Shown here piece by piece: positions 18,391 to 28,139 of a stretch of 64,000 nucleotides of DNA (positions are counted from its first letter, which is position 1; every line of letters begins with the position of its first letter). The notes under the pieces were generated by a model, which made no database searches, was not told the origin of the DNA, and saw nothing but the letters and a program-made list of their open reading frames with translations. The stretch lies in contig NZ_CP069338.1 of NCBI RefSeq assembly GCF_016859125.1, positions 4,031,501 through 4,095,500 of the forward strand, in the 5' to 3' direction. This DNA comes from Archangium violaceum. GTDB lineage: Bacteria > Myxococcota > Myxococcia > Myxococcales > Myxococcaceae. The translations under genes were made by a program, and so were the position numbers.

Positions 18391-21342
18391 ATGTCCTCGA
18401 CCGCTCAATTGCTCGAAGCCGTTCGGAAGGAAGCCCGCCCTGGAATCTGGTCCAACGGGGTGAATCTCTCTCGTGCGGGCGCCGTCGCGCTCCAGTCGAG
18501 GACCCCGACGGAGCTCGAGTTGAGGGTGCGGGCACCCGGGCGCTCGGTGGCCCTCACGGTCACCCTCTATCCGAACGACGAGGTCTGGGAGTGTGATTGC
18601 GACGGCCGGATGGATCCGTGCGAGCACGTGGTGGCGGCGGCCATCACCGTCCAGCAGGCGGAGAAGCAGGACGCCCCGCTGGAGGCCACCGCCAACAAGT
18701 GGTCCCGCGTGGTGTATCGGTTCTCGCGGGTGGATGGGGGGCTGGAGCTGCACCGGGTGCTCGTGCACGCCGACGGGAAGGAGGAGCCCATCGAGGGAAC
18801 GCTCTCCGGCCTGCTCGCGAAGCCGGCGCTGGCCTCGACACTCCAGGTCGAGCAGTCGGATCTCCTCGCGGACCGTCTCCTGGAGCGCCGCACGCGGGGA
18901 GCGATTCCTCCCGAGAGGCTGGACGCGCTGCTCCAGGTGCTCCAGCAGGCGCGCAACGTGTTGCTCGACGGGCGGCCCGTCGCCGTCTCGGATGAGGTCG
19001 TCCCCCCGAGGGCCCTCATCGAGGACAAGGGGGGGCAGCTGGTCGTGACGGTGACGAAGGATCCCCGCGTCGTCGAGGTCGTGAGCCCGGGGGTCGCGCT
19101 GTGCGGTGACGCGGTGGCGCGTCTGGGCGAGACCTCCATGACGGGCGCCTGGCTCCAGAACCTGCCGATCGTCCGCACGTACCCGGCCGAGCAGCTGGGG
19201 GAGATCTCCTCGAAGGTGCTCCCGGAGCTGGGCCGCCGCATGCCGGTGGAGGTCCGTAGCCGGCGCCTGCCGAGGCTCGACCGGGAGCTGAAGCCGCGCA
19301 TCCTGCTGGAGCTCAACCAGCTGGAGTCGGGTCTGTCCGTCCTGCCCACGCTCGTCTATGGCGCGCCGCCATCGGTGCGGATCGACAACGGGCGGATGGT
19401 GTACCTGCGCGGCTCCGTCCCCCTGCGCGACGAGGCGGCCGAGCAGCGCCTCATCCACCAGCTGCGCGATGAGCTGAACCTGGTCCCCGGCCGGCGGCTG
19501 ACCGTGCAGGGCCCGGAGATGGTGCGCTGGGCGGACAAGCTGCGGCGCTGGCGGGGAGACCTCTCCGGAGACGCGGCGGGCCTGGTGAGTCCGGACGTCC
19601 GGCTCCGGCCCCTGCTCCAGGTGGAGTCCACCGGCACCGGGCCGGGCGTTCCCGAGGTGCGCTTCACGCTCGAGTTCCAGGTGGAAGGGGACAAGGGCGG
19701 GACGACGCGGACGGTGGACGCGGCGGCGGTCATCCGGGCGTGGACGGAGGGGTTGGGGCTGGTGCCCCTGGATGGCGGTGGCTGGGCGCCGCTTCCGCGC
19801 GCCTGGTTGGACAAGAACGGACAGCGAGTCGCGGACCTCCTGGCCGCGCGACAGGCGGATGGCCGCGTCTCCAACCACGCGCTGCCGGAGCTGGGCGCGC
19901 TGTGTGAGACGCTCGAGCAGCCGCCTCCTCCGGGACTCGACCGTCTGGCGCCGCTCGTCGAGGGCTTCGAGAAGCTCGCGCCCCCGGCGCTGCCGGAGGA
20001 CCTCTCCGCGACGCTGCGCCACTATCAGCAGCAGGGCGTGAGCTGGCTGGGCTTCCTGCGGAGCGCGGGACTCGGCGGCATCCTCGCCGACGACATGGGC
20101 CTCGGAAAGACGCTCCAGACGCTGTGCGTGCTGGGCTCGCGCTCGCTCGTCGTCTGCCCCACCAGCGTGCTTCCGAACTGGGCCGCGGAGCTCAAGCGCT
20201 TCCGCCCGTCGCTCAAGGTGTGCGTGTACCACGGGCCCGGCCGCTCCCTGGACGAGTCCGCCGACGTGACGCTCACGACGTACGCCCTGCTCCGGCTGGA
20301 CGCGGCCGTGCTCTCGGCGCCCACGTGGAACGCCGTCGTGCTGGACGAGGCCCAGGCCATCAAGAATCCGGAGAGCCAGGTGGCGCGCTCGGCGTTCGGC
20401 CTCAAGGCGAACTTCCGTCTGGCGTTGAGCGGTACGCCGCTCGAGAACCGGCTGGAGGAACTCTGGAGCCTCATGCACTTCTCCAACCCGGGCCTGCTCG
20501 GGGGGCGGAGGCAGTTCGAGGAGAAGGTGGCCCGGCCCATCAGCGAGGGCAACGCCGAGGCGGCGGATCGCCTGCGCCGGCGCATCCGGCCCTTCGTCCT
20601 GCGGCGCCTCAAGCGGGACGTGGCGCCCGAGCTGCCGCCGCGCACCGAGTCCGTGATGCACGTGTCGTTGGACGAGCGCGAGCGCTCCGTCTACGACGCG
20701 GTGATGGCGGCGACGCGCGCCGAGGTGGTGGCCCTGCTGAACGAGGGGGGCAGCGTGCTGAAGGCGCTGGAGGCCCTGCTCCGGCTGCGTCAGGCGGCCT
20801 GTCACCCGGCGCTCGTTCCGGGCCAGCACGCGAGCTCGTCGTCGAAGGTGCAGACGCTCGTCGAGGCACTCGGCACGGCGGCGTCGGACGGGCACAAGGC
20901 CCTGGTGTTCTCGCAGTGGACGTCGCTGCTCGATCTCATCGAGCCGCACCTGAAGTCGGCCGGAATCGCCTTCGAGCGCCTGGATGGCTCAACGCCCAAT
21001 CGCGGTGAAATCACCGAGCGGTTCCAGACGCCGGAGGGCCCACCGGTGCTGCTGATGTCGCTCAAGGCCGGTGGAACGGGTCTGAACCTCACCGCGGCGG
21101 ACCACGTGTTCCTGATGGATCCGTGGTGGAACCCGGCGGTGGAGGCGCAGGCGGCGGATCGCGCGCACCGCATCGGTCAGGAGCGGCCGGTGATGGTGTA
21201 CCGGCTGGTGTCGCAGGGGACGGTGGAGGAGCGCATCCTGGGCCTCCAGGAGAAGAAGCGCGCGCTCTTCGAGGCGGCCCTGAGCGAAGCGGCGGCCGCG
21301 ACGGCCATCACCCGCGACGACCTGCTCGAGCTGTTCTCCTGA
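18391..21342 (+). CDS. SWIM zinc-finger SNF2-family helicase-like ATPase
   Basis: A 983-residue DNA-dependent ATPase of the SNF2/RapA group. A SWIM zinc finger (CxC-x6-CxH, in [13 protein letters not shown]) lies near residue 68, followed by a long linker domain. The SNF2 ATPase core has motif [14 protein letters not shown] near residue 568, motif II as DEAQ ([14 protein letters not shown]), [15 protein letters not shown], and C-terminal helicase motifs [18 protein letters not shown] and [14 protein letters not shown]. Such proteins remodel DNA-bound complexes and do not unwind DNA. ATG 18391 is chosen because family similarity begins there; no strong ribosome-binding site is visible. The last 35 bp overlap the convergent TetR gene. 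Confidence 0.9.
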   Translation: MSSTAQLLEAVRKEARPGIWSNGVNLSRAGAVALQSRTPTELELRVRAPGRSVALTVTLYPNDEVWECDCDGRMDPCEHVVAAAITVQQAEKQDAPLEATANKWSRVVYRFSRVDGGLELHRVLVHADGKEEPIEGTLSGLLAKPALASTLQVEQSDLLADRLLERRTRGAIPPERLDALLQVLQQARNVLLDGRPVAVSDEVVPPRALIEDKGGQLVVTVTKDPRVVEVVSPGVALCGDAVARLGETSMTGAWLQNLPIVRTYPAEQLGEISSKVLPELGRRMPVEVRSRRLPRLDRELKPRILLELNQLESGLSVLPTLVYGAPPSVRIDNGRMVYLRGSVPLRDEAAEQRLIHQLRDELNLVPGRRLTVQGPEMVRWADKLRRWRGDLSGDAAGLVSPDVRLRPLLQVESTGTGPGVPEVRFTLEFQVEGDKGGTTRTVDAAAVIRAWTEGLGLVPLDGGGWAPLPRAWLDKNGQRVADLLAARQADGRVSNHALPELGALCETLEQPPPPGLDRLAPLVEGFEKLAPPALPEDLSATLRHYQQQGVSWLGFLRSAGLGGILADDMGLGKTLQTLCVLGSRSLVVCPTSVLPNWAAELKRFRPSLKVCVYHGPGRSLDESADVTLTTYALLRLDAAVLSAPTWNAVVLDEAQAIKNPESQVARSAFGLKANFRLALSGTPLENRLEELWSLMHFSNPGLLGGRRQFEEKVARPISEGNAEAADRLRRRIRPFVLRRLKRDVAPELPPRTESVMHVSLDERERSVYDAVMAATRAEVVALLNEGGSVLKALEALLRLRQAACHPALVPGQHASSSSKVQTLVEALGTAASDGHKALVFSQWTSLLDLIEPHLKSAGIAFERLDGSTPNRGEITERFQTPEGPPVLLMSLKAGGTGLNLTAADHVFLMDPWWNPAVEAQAADRAHRIGQERPVMVYRLVSQGTVEERILGLQEKKRALFEAALSEAAAATAITRDDLLELFS

Positions 21343-21997
21343 GGGCGCGCTTCGGAGGATCTCCTGGCAGGACGCCGGTGACGTAGTTCTGCAGGGTGGG
21401 GGCGTAGCAGCCGACGAGCAGCTCGGTGTCGGCGCTGGCGATGGGCTCGAGGTGCAGGACGAAGCGGGCCATCGCCAGCCCGATGAGCTGGGAGCCGATG
21501 AGCGCCGCGCGCAGCTCCGGCTGGGGGAGGCTGAGCCGGGCGGCGATGCGGCGGAACACCTTCCGGGTGATGAACTCGCGCATCATCCGGACGGCGGCCT
21601 CGTGTCCCGCGGCCGAGCGCAGCAGCGCCACCAGCGGGTTGGCCGGGTCCCTGGACCTCTCCCAGGAGTCGAGCACGAGGCGCAGGATGCGCTCCCCGAG
21701 TCGGGTGACGTCGTCCCCGAGCAGCTCTGGAATCTCCTCGGCGGAGACGATGGACAGCTCCATCGCCGCGGCGAAGAGCCGATCCTTCGAGCCGAAGTAG
21801 TGGAGAACCAGGGCGGGATCGACGCCGGCCTGGGCGGCGATGCCCCGGAGGGTGGCGCTGTCGTATCCGTGCTCGGTGAAGTGGGCGCGTGCCGCGGCCA
21901 GGATGGCTTCGCGGTTGGGTGGGGAACCGGCGGGACGACCTTTGCGCCCTCGCCGGGCCGTCGGGGCCCGGGCTCCCCCGTTGCTGCGTGACACCAT
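21308..21997 (-). CDS. TetR-family transcriptional regulator
   Basis: A 229-residue regulator. After a basic, disordered N-terminus ([18 protein letters not shown]) the TetR helix-turn-helix is clear: [20 protein letters not shown], then FGSKDRLF. The C-terminal ligand-binding domain is of the TetR_C type. The divergent PAP2 gene is the likely target, since the 127-bp intergenic region holds two identical-arm dyads (TCAAC-N4-GTTGA), one of them 25 bp from this start codon, which suggests autoregulation. Its 3' end overlaps the SNF2 gene by 35 bp. Confidence 0.88.
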   Translation of the reverse strand: MVSRSNGGARAPTARRGRKGRPAGSPPNREAILAAARAHFTEHGYDSATLRGIAAQAGVDPALVLHYFGSKDRLFAAAMELSIVSAEEIPELLGDDVTRLGERILRLVLDSWERSRDPANPLVALLRSAAGHEAAVRMMREFITRKVFRRIAARLSLPQPELRAALIGSQLIGLAMARFVLHLEPIASADTELLVGCYAPTLQNYVTGVLPGDPPKRALRRTARAGRRG

Positions 21998-22021
21998 CGA
22001 TTCGCTCTCCCTCCACCTTTT

Positions 22022-22035
22022 TCAACGTCTGTTGA
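22022..22035. promoter_or_regulatory. Operator-like dyad 1 (TCAAC-N4-GTTGA), tetR/PAP2 region
   Basis: TCAAC GTCT GTTGA lies 25 bp upstream of the TetR start codon. An equal-arm copy is found 55 bp away. Identical arms and spacer length, in the divergent promoter region of a TetR regulator, suggest its binding site; this is inference. Confidence 0.5.
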
Positions 22036-22076
22036 CTTCCCGCCATGCCGCTCGTATCAAGCAGCGCGCCTGGATA

Positions 22077-22090
22077 TCAACGGGCGTTGA
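22077..22090. promoter_or_regulatory. Operator-like dyad 2 (TCAAC-N4-GTTGA), tetR/PAP2 region
   Basis: TCAAC GGGC GTTGA is the second copy, 35 bp upstream of the GTG start of the PAP2 gene. The spacer differs from copy 1 while both arms are identical, as expected for a protein-binding dyad. Confidence 0.5.
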
Positions 22091-22124
22091 ATCAGGCGCC
22101 CGGTGTGGCACGAGAGGTATCCGC

Positions 22125-23132
22125 GTGAGCGCTTCACGACGACGAAGGCTGTCCCGGTTCGCCGGGTATTTCGTGGCCCTGCTCCTGGTGTCTGCCCCCC
22201 TGGCGCACGCGCAGACCGAGACGGAGGCGCCTCGGGACACCTCGACGGCGCAGGTGCCGGACGATGAGGGAGGCGGTGGCCCGGGTGGCGTCCGGCTTCC
22301 CTCTCTTCCGGAGTCGCCGAGCAGCAGGTTGCGGCCCGGGCTCTTCCTGGGTGACGAGTTCCGTTATGGGAACCTGATGCTGCCCCTGCGGGTGCTCTCG
22401 GATATCGTCGCCATCCCGGCGGGAATGGCGCTCTGGGAGCCTCACGACTGGGGGGCCTTCTCCCTGGTGACGCTCGCGACGGGGGCGCTGATGTTCCCGC
22501 TGAACCATCCCTTCGATGCGCGCATCCAGCGCTCCATCCAGCAGGCGCTCGGGCCGGACCACTTCAGGGTCTGGACGCCGGTGGGAGACGTGCTCGTCAA
22601 CGCGGCGCTCTGGGCCCCGATGGTGGGTCTGCTCGCCTGGGGTCTGGCGAACAATGACATCCGGGCCGTGCAGTATGTGTCACTGACGGTCGAGGCCTTC
22701 GCGGTGACGCAGGCCTTCCATCTCACCTTCAAGCTGCTGCTGGGCCGGGAGGGGCCGAGGAATGGCCAGGGGCTCGGCCGCATCTTCGGGCCCTCCGAAT
22801 CCTTCAACCTCTTCCCGGCCGGAACGCCCTCGGGCCACACGGCCAGTCTCTACGCGATGATGGGCGTGGCGACGGCCTACCTGGACAACCTGCCGTTGAC
22901 GCTGGCGCTGCACGCCTTCGGGCTGCTCTTCGCGGCCACCATCGTCATGGACGACTACCACTTCCTCTCCGATGTCATCTGGGGAGGCGCCATGGGGTAC
23001 GCCATCGGACAGTGGGTGGTGAAGCACCGCGCCTCGAAGGGCGGGGCCTCGGCGAAGGGTGGGCCTCTGTTCATGGTGATGCCGATGGTGACGCCGCGGG
23101 GTGGGGGCGTGTCAGCCGGCTTCCGCTTCTGA
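22125..23132 (+). CDS. PAP2-family phosphatase-like protein, exported
   Basis: A 335-residue exported membrane protein. A signal segment (FAGYFVALLLVSAPLAHAQ) is followed by several hydrophobic helices and PAP2-type motifs: KLLLGREGPRN (motif 1-like), PAGTPSGHTASLYA (motif 2, with the catalytic His) and DDYHFLSDVIWGGAMGY (motif 3, nucleophile His and Asp). The Ser-Arg pair that normally begins motif 3 reads Thr-Ile here, so catalysis may be altered. PAP2 enzymes dephosphorylate lipid phosphates such as undecaprenyl pyrophosphate. GTG 22125 has GAGAGG upstream. It is divergent from the TetR gene and probably controlled by it. Confidence 0.75.
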   Translation: MSASRRRRLSRFAGYFVALLLVSAPLAHAQTETEAPRDTSTAQVPDDEGGGGPGGVRLPSLPESPSSRLRPGLFLGDEFRYGNLMLPLRVLSDIVAIPAGMALWEPHDWGAFSLVTLATGALMFPLNHPFDARIQRSIQQALGPDHFRVWTPVGDVLVNAALWAPMVGLLAWGLANNDIRAVQYVSLTVEAFAVTQAFHLTFKLLLGREGPRNGQGLGRIFGPSESFNLFPAGTPSGHTASLYAMMGVATAYLDNLPLTLALHAFGLLFAATIVMDDYHFLSDVIWGGAMGYAIGQWVVKHRASKGGASAKGGPLFMVMPMVTPRGGGVSAGFRF

Positions 23133-23165
23133 GTTCCGGCGCGGACGGGCGTAGAGTGGGGCGCC

Positions 23166-23822
23166 ATGAACCGCGCTCCGCTCCGCTTCTTCTTCGACTA
23201 CGTCTCGCCGTACTCCTACCTCGCGTGGACGCAGCTCCCGGCATTGGCCGAGCGTCATGGCCGCCCGCTGGAGCTCGTGCCGGTCCTCTTCGCGGGCGTG
23301 CTCAACGCGCTCGGCACGACGGGGCCCGCGGAGGTGCGGCAGAAGCGCTTCTACATCTACAAACACACCCGGCGGCTCGCGCACGAGCTCGGGGTGCCCT
23401 TCGTCATGCCCGCGGCGCACCCCTTCAACCCACTGCTCGCGCTCCGGGTGACGGCGGCGGTGGAGGACGGGGTGGCCCGGCGCCGGCTCGTCTCCGCGCT
23501 CTACGAGGCGGTGTGGGCCGGAAGCGGCGGCCTGCTGGAGCCGGAGCGGGTGGGGGCCGTCGTCGCCTCGGTGGGGCTCGATGCGCGGGCGCTGCTCGAG
23601 GCCTCGCAGACGCCCGCGGTGAAGGACCAGGTGCGCCGCAACACGCAGGAGTTGCTGTCGCTGGACGGCTTCGGTGTGCCCACGGTCGTGGTGGAGGGGG
23701 AACTCTTCTTCGGCGTCGACTCGCTGGGCCACCTGGAGCGCTTCCTGCGAGGGGAGGATCCCCTTTCCCGCGAGGAACTGGAGCGCCTGCGCACCCTGCC
23801 GGTCGCCGCGTCGCGGGTGTGA
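23166..23822 (+). CDS. 2-hydroxychromene-2-carboxylate isomerase family (DsbA-like) protein
   Basis: A 218-residue protein of the kappa-class GST/DsbA-like fold. The opening RFFFDYVSPYSYLAWTQLP is diagnostic of the HCCA isomerase (NahD) family, where a Ser replaces the CxxC of DsbA and glutathione is the cofactor. The C-terminal DGFGVPTVVVEGELFFGVDS carries the cis-Pro loop (GVPT) and the usual ending. Its substrate here is unknown because no naphthalene-type pathway is nearby; family members also act as general glutathione-dependent isomerases. It lies 33 bp after the PAP2 gene and may be co-transcribed with it. Confidence 0.82.
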   Translation: MNRAPLRFFFDYVSPYSYLAWTQLPALAERHGRPLELVPVLFAGVLNALGTTGPAEVRQKRFYIYKHTRRLAHELGVPFVMPAAHPFNPLLALRVTAAVEDGVARRRLVSALYEAVWAGSGGLLEPERVGAVVASVGLDARALLEASQTPAVKDQVRRNTQELLSLDGFGVPTVVVEGELFFGVDSLGHLERFLRGEDPLSREELERLRTLPVAASRV

Positions 23823-23823
23823 C

Positions 23824-23863
23824 TCCCTCTCCCTCTGGGAGAGGGCGGGGGGTGAGGGTATCC
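23824..23863 (+). repeat. REP-like palindromic repeat, copy 3
   Basis: CCCTCTCCC TCT GGGAGAGGG followed by GCGGGGGGTGAGGGTATC, right after the stop codon of the isomerase gene. It pairs with an inverted copy about 65 bp further on. Confidence 0.8.
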
Positions 23864-23926
23864 GAGCCCGTTCTTCCAACCCGTGGCCCTCAGTGTGGAC
23901 ACGGGGTTCAACCCGGGGTCCTGGAA

Positions 23927-23960
23927 CCCTCACCCCGTCCCTCTCCCGAAGGGAGAGGGG
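23927..23960 (-). repeat. REP-like palindromic repeat, copy 4 (inverted)
   Basis: ACCCTCACCCCGTCCCTCTCCC followed by GAAGGGAGAGGGG, that is, the repeat in the reverse orientation. With copy 3 it forms a convergent pair between two convergent genes. Confidence 0.75.
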
Positions 23961-23968
23961 ACATACCC

Positions 23969-25210
23969 CTACGGAGTGCCGCTGATGTTCGGTGCGGTGT
24001 AGGTGGCCTTCGGGTCCACCTGCTCCGAGTAGGGGCTCGACCAGGTGTCCGCGAAGAAGCGCTCGAGCTGACGCGCGAAGGCCTCGCCCTCGACGATGAC
24101 GCCCACGTTGCGGCTCTGCGTGAAGTAGTCGCGCTCCCAGTTGCTCGTGCCGACCCAGGCCCGCTCGCCATCCACCACCATGTACTTGGCGTGCACCACG
24201 CGCGCGAACGGGACGAACCCGCCCGACCACTGCGGAATGGTGACCATCTTCACCGTCAGCCCCGGCGGCGCCTGCAACGCCTGCAGGCCCTCGATGGTGC
24301 CCTTACGCTTGCCCCAGTCGGCCACCAGCAGCTCCACCGTCACGCCGCGCGCCGCGGCCCGCTTCAGCGCTTCCTCCAGGTCGGTGAAGGTGCTCCCATC
24401 ACGGCCCTTCGCCTTGTACGTGAGCACCTGTACGCGCACCGAGTGCTTCGCTCCGTCGATGAGCCTTACCAACTTGGGCAGGTCCCACGTGGCCGGGTCC
24501 GGCAGCCAGCCCTGGGGGCTGAGCGCGGGCGTCACGCGCACCGAGCCGCCCTCGACGCGAGCCGGGAAGGAGCCGCTCACGGCGGTCGTCGCGACCTGGG
24601 GCTTCTCTCCACCCGCGGCCAGCGCCCAGTCCAGCTCGAAGACGTCCACCAGCGAGCGCACCACCTCGGGCACGCGGATGCGCAGCCCGAGCTCCTGGAT
24701 GTGCTCCAGCGAGCGCCAGTCGAAGTTCTGGCTGCCCAGGTAGGCCTCGCGCCCGTCCACGACGAAGTACTTCGCGTGCAGCACGCCGCCCATGGACTTC
24801 GCCGTGTCCATCCGGCGCATCTCGATGCCCGGCCGCTTCGCCAGCCGCTCGAGCGTCTCCGGATACGTCTTGTAGAACTTCTCCTCCGCGAGCACGCGCA
24901 CCTTCACGCCGCGGTCCGCCGCCGCCTCGAGCGCCCGCACCACCGGCTCCAGCCGGCTGCCCGGCTCGTTGCTCAGGTAGAACTGGGCGACGTCCACCGT
25001 CCGCGTGGCGCCCTCGAGCATCTTCGGCCACACGTCCTTGGCGTCTGGGATGTCCGGGTGGTCCAGCGTCGTCTCCACCGGGCTGCTCTCCACCAGCACC
25101 AGGTCGGGAGGCGCGGCCTCGGGAGTGGGGGCGCGCACCGCTGGAGCCGGCGTGGCGCACGCGAGGGACAGCACGAGAGGGAAGAGGAGGGCCGTCTGTC
25201 GGAGGGACAT
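23969..25210 (-). CDS. Phospholipase D-like lipoprotein with two HKD motifs
   Basis: A 413-residue envelope protein with a lipoprotein-type signal (MSLRQTALLFPLVLSLACAT; Cys at residue 18). Two PLD catalytic motifs are intact: HAKYFVVDGREAYLGSQNFD in the first half and HAKYMVVDGERAWVGTSNWE in the second. This is the arrangement of cardiolipin synthases, nucleases and PLD phosphodiesterases; the substrate (phospholipid or nucleic acid) cannot be told. ATG 25210 is preferred, since it begins the signal peptide and GGTGCGCC precedes it; an ATG 18 bp upstream is in frame. A rho-independent terminator of the TonB receptor gene lies just upstream. Confidence 0.85.
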   Translation of the reverse strand: MSLRQTALLFPLVLSLACATPAPAVRAPTPEAAPPDLVLVESSPVETTLDHPDIPDAKDVWPKMLEGATRTVDVAQFYLSNEPGSRLEPVVRALEAAADRGVKVRVLAEEKFYKTYPETLERLAKRPGIEMRRMDTAKSMGGVLHAKYFVVDGREAYLGSQNFDWRSLEHIQELGLRIRVPEVVRSLVDVFELDWALAAGGEKPQVATTAVSGSFPARVEGGSVRVTPALSPQGWLPDPATWDLPKLVRLIDGAKHSVRVQVLTYKAKGRDGSTFTDLEEALKRAAARGVTVELLVADWGKRKGTIEGLQALQAPPGLTVKMVTIPQWSGGFVPFARVVHAKYMVVDGERAWVGTSNWERDYFTQSRNVGVIVEGEAFARQLERFFADTWSSPYSEQVDPKATYTAPNISGTP

Positions 25211-25225
25211 GGGGCGCACCGTATA

Positions 25226-25264
25226 CAAAAATCAGAGGCCCCCCGCGATCGCTCGCGGAGGGCC
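25226..25264 (-). terminator. Rho-independent terminator of the TonB-dependent receptor gene
   Basis: On the reverse strand a 12-bp stem with one mismatch (25237-25248 pairing with 25253-25264; GGCCC and CGCGA arms) and a 4-base loop is followed by five T residues. It lies 29 bp after the stop of the receptor gene and 16 bp before the start of the PLD gene, so the two transcripts are probably separate. Confidence 0.75.
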
Positions 25265-25293
25265 CCGGATTCACGGCGTGTCTGCCTTTGACG

Positions 25294-28110
25294 CTAGTTG
25301 CGGAAGCGCAGCAGCAGCTCCGCCTGCAGCGGGCTGGTGCGGTAGCGCGCCATGCCGTAGGTGGTGGAACCCGGACTCCAACGGTCATACAGCGTGTTGG
25401 CGTCGGTGTTGTTCAGCGCGTTCACCACCATCATGGTCAGCTCCAGCTTGTTCTTCATCTGGAAGAGCCGGCCCACGTCGTAGCGGGCCTGCGCGTCGAT
25501 GATGAACTGGTCCGGGTTGCGCAGCTCGGAGATGGTCGACGGATCGTTGAAGTTCGGCGAGCCCCCGTCGAAGGCGTAGCCGGTGCCGCGCGGCGAGCGG
25601 TAGATGACGGTGCTGGGGTTGCTCTGGTTCTGATTCATCCACAGCGGCGTGCCCGTCAGGTAGCGGAAGCGGATGCCGAAATCGAGGCCGAAGGTGGTCG
25701 CGTAGCCGACGGAGCCCTTGATGGTGTGGCGGATGTCGTCCGGCGTCGGGCCCTCGAACAGGTACTTCATGCGCGGGTTGCTGCCGTAGCCATCGAAGTA
25801 GCTGCCCACCGTGCCGTTGCTGAACGCCAGGGTGTAGCTGGCCAGCAGGTCCCAGCGGCCCAGCTTGCCCTGGGTCCACAGGTCGATGCCCTTGTAGTCA
25901 CGCCAGGCGTCGTCCGGGTTGGTGATCTTGAACACGGAGTGGTTCTGGCCGTCCACGTAGCCCACGATACGCGTGCCGGTGGGGTCCCAGATCTGGTTGA
26001 CCTCCTCGTCGATCCACAGGTTGTTGTAGCGGCGGTAGGTGAGGTCCGCGCCAATCACCGCGCCCTCGGCCACCTCGCGGTGCAGGCCCAGGCTGATCTC
26101 ATCCACGCTCGGGGGCGTGTGCGTCTTGTCGAAGTAGCGGCCGCTAGCGCCACCCGAGATGCGGCAGCCCTTCAGCGTGGTGGTGTCCGGGGTGCAGTCC
26201 GGGAAGATGTTGGCCGCCTTATCGAAGGTCGACGTCACCTGGTAGATGGCGGGGTTGGCGTGCTGGGAGATGTAGACGTCACCCATCTCGTTGGAGCGGC
26301 CGTAGTGCGCCTTGAGCAGCGTCTTGCGGTCGCCGGTGATGTCATACGTGGCCGACAGACGCGGTCCGATGCCCACCAGGTTGGTGATGAAGGTGCTGTC
26401 ATCGGCGTACAGCCGGGCCACGTCGGCTCGCAGACCCGCCATCACCGTGAGCTGGCGGTTGACGGTCCAGCGGTCCTGGAAGAAGGCGCCCAGCTGCGCC
26501 ACGGAGGCGCTGGTGGTGTTGGCGCCCAGCACCTTGTCCTGGTTGAAGAAGAGGGTGCGCGTGTTGCAGTACGCGAAGGTGCTCGGGTCATCCGGGTTGC
26601 AGATGCCGCCCACGTCCGTGTAGCGCACGTTGCCGGTGGTGCCGACCTCCTGCGTGCCCGACAGATAGCCGAGCTGCACGCCCGCCTTCATCTGGTGCGC
26701 GCCCGCCTTGAAGAGCAGGGTGGGGTCGAACTGGAAGCGCCACTTGTCCTCGGTGGAGTAGTTGCCCGGGACGCTGCTGGAGAGCGAGCCCGAGGAGCCC
26801 GTGGTGAAGTAGTCGTTCTCCGAGTCCGCGTGCGAGATGGCGTCCATGTTGTCGTTCTGCGGACCCAGGTACACGTTCTTGTAGGTGGCACCCGTCTGCA
26901 GTTGGAACAGGACGTTGTCGGTGAAGTTGTGGTCGTAGTTACCGATGAGGAAGTAGCCGCCGCGGTTGATGCGCGACTCGGCATCGAGCGCCGTGTCCGC
27001 GTTGCTGATGTTGTTGGTGATGGTGTTGTTGTCGACGTTGACGGCGAAGGACACGCGGTCCTTGCTCGTGGGCTGCCAGGTGAGCTTCAGCCGGGCCAGC
27101 TTGGTCTGCGTGTCCTTGGGGCGGTTCTCCTGGGCGCCGTTGATGGTGAGCGGCGTCTCCTTGTGGGAGAGGTTCCACTGACCGCTGGCGTAGAACCACA
27201 GCCGGTCCTTGACGATGGGGCCGCCGAAGGCCACCAGCGGCGCGTAGAACGAGGTCTCCGCCTGCTTGGCGGTGTTCTGGACGTAGTTGCCCGTACCCGT
27301 GCCCTGGTTCGAGGCGTACTGCGCCTTGGCGTTGCCCCAGGAGGGCGAGAGGATGAGCGAGACGTCGTAGGTGAACTCGTTGGAGCCCGACTTGGTGACG
27401 ACGTTCTCGATCATGCCCAGCGAGTTGTACTGGGCATCCAGGCCGCCGGTGATGACCTCGAAGTTCTCCACCGCGTAGTAGTTCATCGTGGCGGTGATGG
27501 AGCCGTCGGATACGTCGGTGGTGTCCATGCCGTCCACGTAGAACTTGCCCCAGCGAGACAGACCGCCGCGGCTGCTCGGGGCGTTGCCCGGGCCGACGCC
27601 GGCCACCAGCTGCGGGATGGCCTGCACCTGGTTGAAGATGGGCGTGGAGGCCACCTTCTCCGCCGTCAGCACCGCGCCCGTCTGCGCCGAGTCGGGGTTG
27701 ATGATGGGGTTGACCTTCTCCACGATTTCATAGGTGGCCACCGCCTGCGTCTCGGTGAGCACCTCCAGCTTCACGTCCACGGGCGTGTTCTGGCCCAGGC
27801 GGACGATGATGCCGGTCTTCTTGATGGGGGTGAATCCCTCCACCGCCACCTCGAGGACATAGCCCTCGCCGGGGGGGACCTGGCCGAACTCGAAGCGGCC
27901 GTCCTCGCCGCTGGTGCGGGAGATGGGCTGCTGGAGCGCGGGGCCGCTGATGGTGAGGGGCACCTCGGCGAGCGGGGTCCCGGTGGGGTCGTACACGTAG
28001 CCGGAGACGCGGCCGTAGTTCTCGCCCGCGGCGAGCGCGGACATGGGCACGGCGAGCGCCAGCAGCACCAGCAGCAGGGCCCGGCCGCGGAGCAGAAGGG
28101 AAGTCGTCAT
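25294..28110 (-). CDS. TonB-dependent receptor with carboxypeptidase-regulatory-like domain
   Basis: A 938-residue outer-membrane receptor. A signal peptide (to about ALAAGENYG) is followed by a carboxypeptidase-regulatory-like beta-sandwich (residues about 30-110; GRVSGYVYDPTGTPLAEVP), a plug domain (ATYEIVEKV onwards; SSRGGLSRWGKFYVDGMD) and a long beta-barrel with alternating aromatic strands. This is the Oar/SusC-like architecture common in myxobacteria. Its substrate (peptide, protein or carbohydrate) is not predictable. The lipoprotein gene 29 bp upstream on the same strand is a probable partner, and a TonB energy-transducer gene is encoded divergently. ATG 28110 begins the signal peptide. 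Confidence 0.9.
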   Translation of the reverse strand: MTTSLLLRGRALLLVLLALAVPMSALAAGENYGRVSGYVYDPTGTPLAEVPLTISGPALQQPISRTSGEDGRFEFGQVPPGEGYVLEVAVEGFTPIKKTGIIVRLGQNTPVDVKLEVLTETQAVATYEIVEKVNPIINPDSAQTGAVLTAEKVASTPIFNQVQAIPQLVAGVGPGNAPSSRGGLSRWGKFYVDGMDTTDVSDGSITATMNYYAVENFEVITGGLDAQYNSLGMIENVVTKSGSNEFTYDVSLILSPSWGNAKAQYASNQGTGTGNYVQNTAKQAETSFYAPLVAFGGPIVKDRLWFYASGQWNLSHKETPLTINGAQENRPKDTQTKLARLKLTWQPTSKDRVSFAVNVDNNTITNNISNADTALDAESRINRGGYFLIGNYDHNFTDNVLFQLQTGATYKNVYLGPQNDNMDAISHADSENDYFTTGSSGSLSSSVPGNYSTEDKWRFQFDPTLLFKAGAHQMKAGVQLGYLSGTQEVGTTGNVRYTDVGGICNPDDPSTFAYCNTRTLFFNQDKVLGANTTSASVAQLGAFFQDRWTVNRQLTVMAGLRADVARLYADDSTFITNLVGIGPRLSATYDITGDRKTLLKAHYGRSNEMGDVYISQHANPAIYQVTSTFDKAANIFPDCTPDTTTLKGCRISGGASGRYFDKTHTPPSVDEISLGLHREVAEGAVIGADLTYRRYNNLWIDEEVNQIWDPTGTRIVGYVDGQNHSVFKITNPDDAWRDYKGIDLWTQGKLGRWDLLASYTLAFSNGTVGSYFDGYGSNPRMKYLFEGPTPDDIRHTIKGSVGYATTFGLDFGIRFRYLTGTPLWMNQNQSNPSTVIYRSPRGTGYAFDGGSPNFNDPSTISELRNPDQFIIDAQARYDVGRLFQMKNKLELTMMVVNALNNTDANTLYDRWSPGSTTYGMARYRTSPLQAELLLRFRN

Positions 28111-28139
28111 GGGGGCAATCTCGGGGGAAGAGGAGGGAC

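Noticed and set aside
17953-18535. Small open frames in the gap between the PAS kinase and SNF2 genes
   Set aside because: They lack ribosome-binding sites and known domains, and they overlap each other on both strands, as expected by chance.
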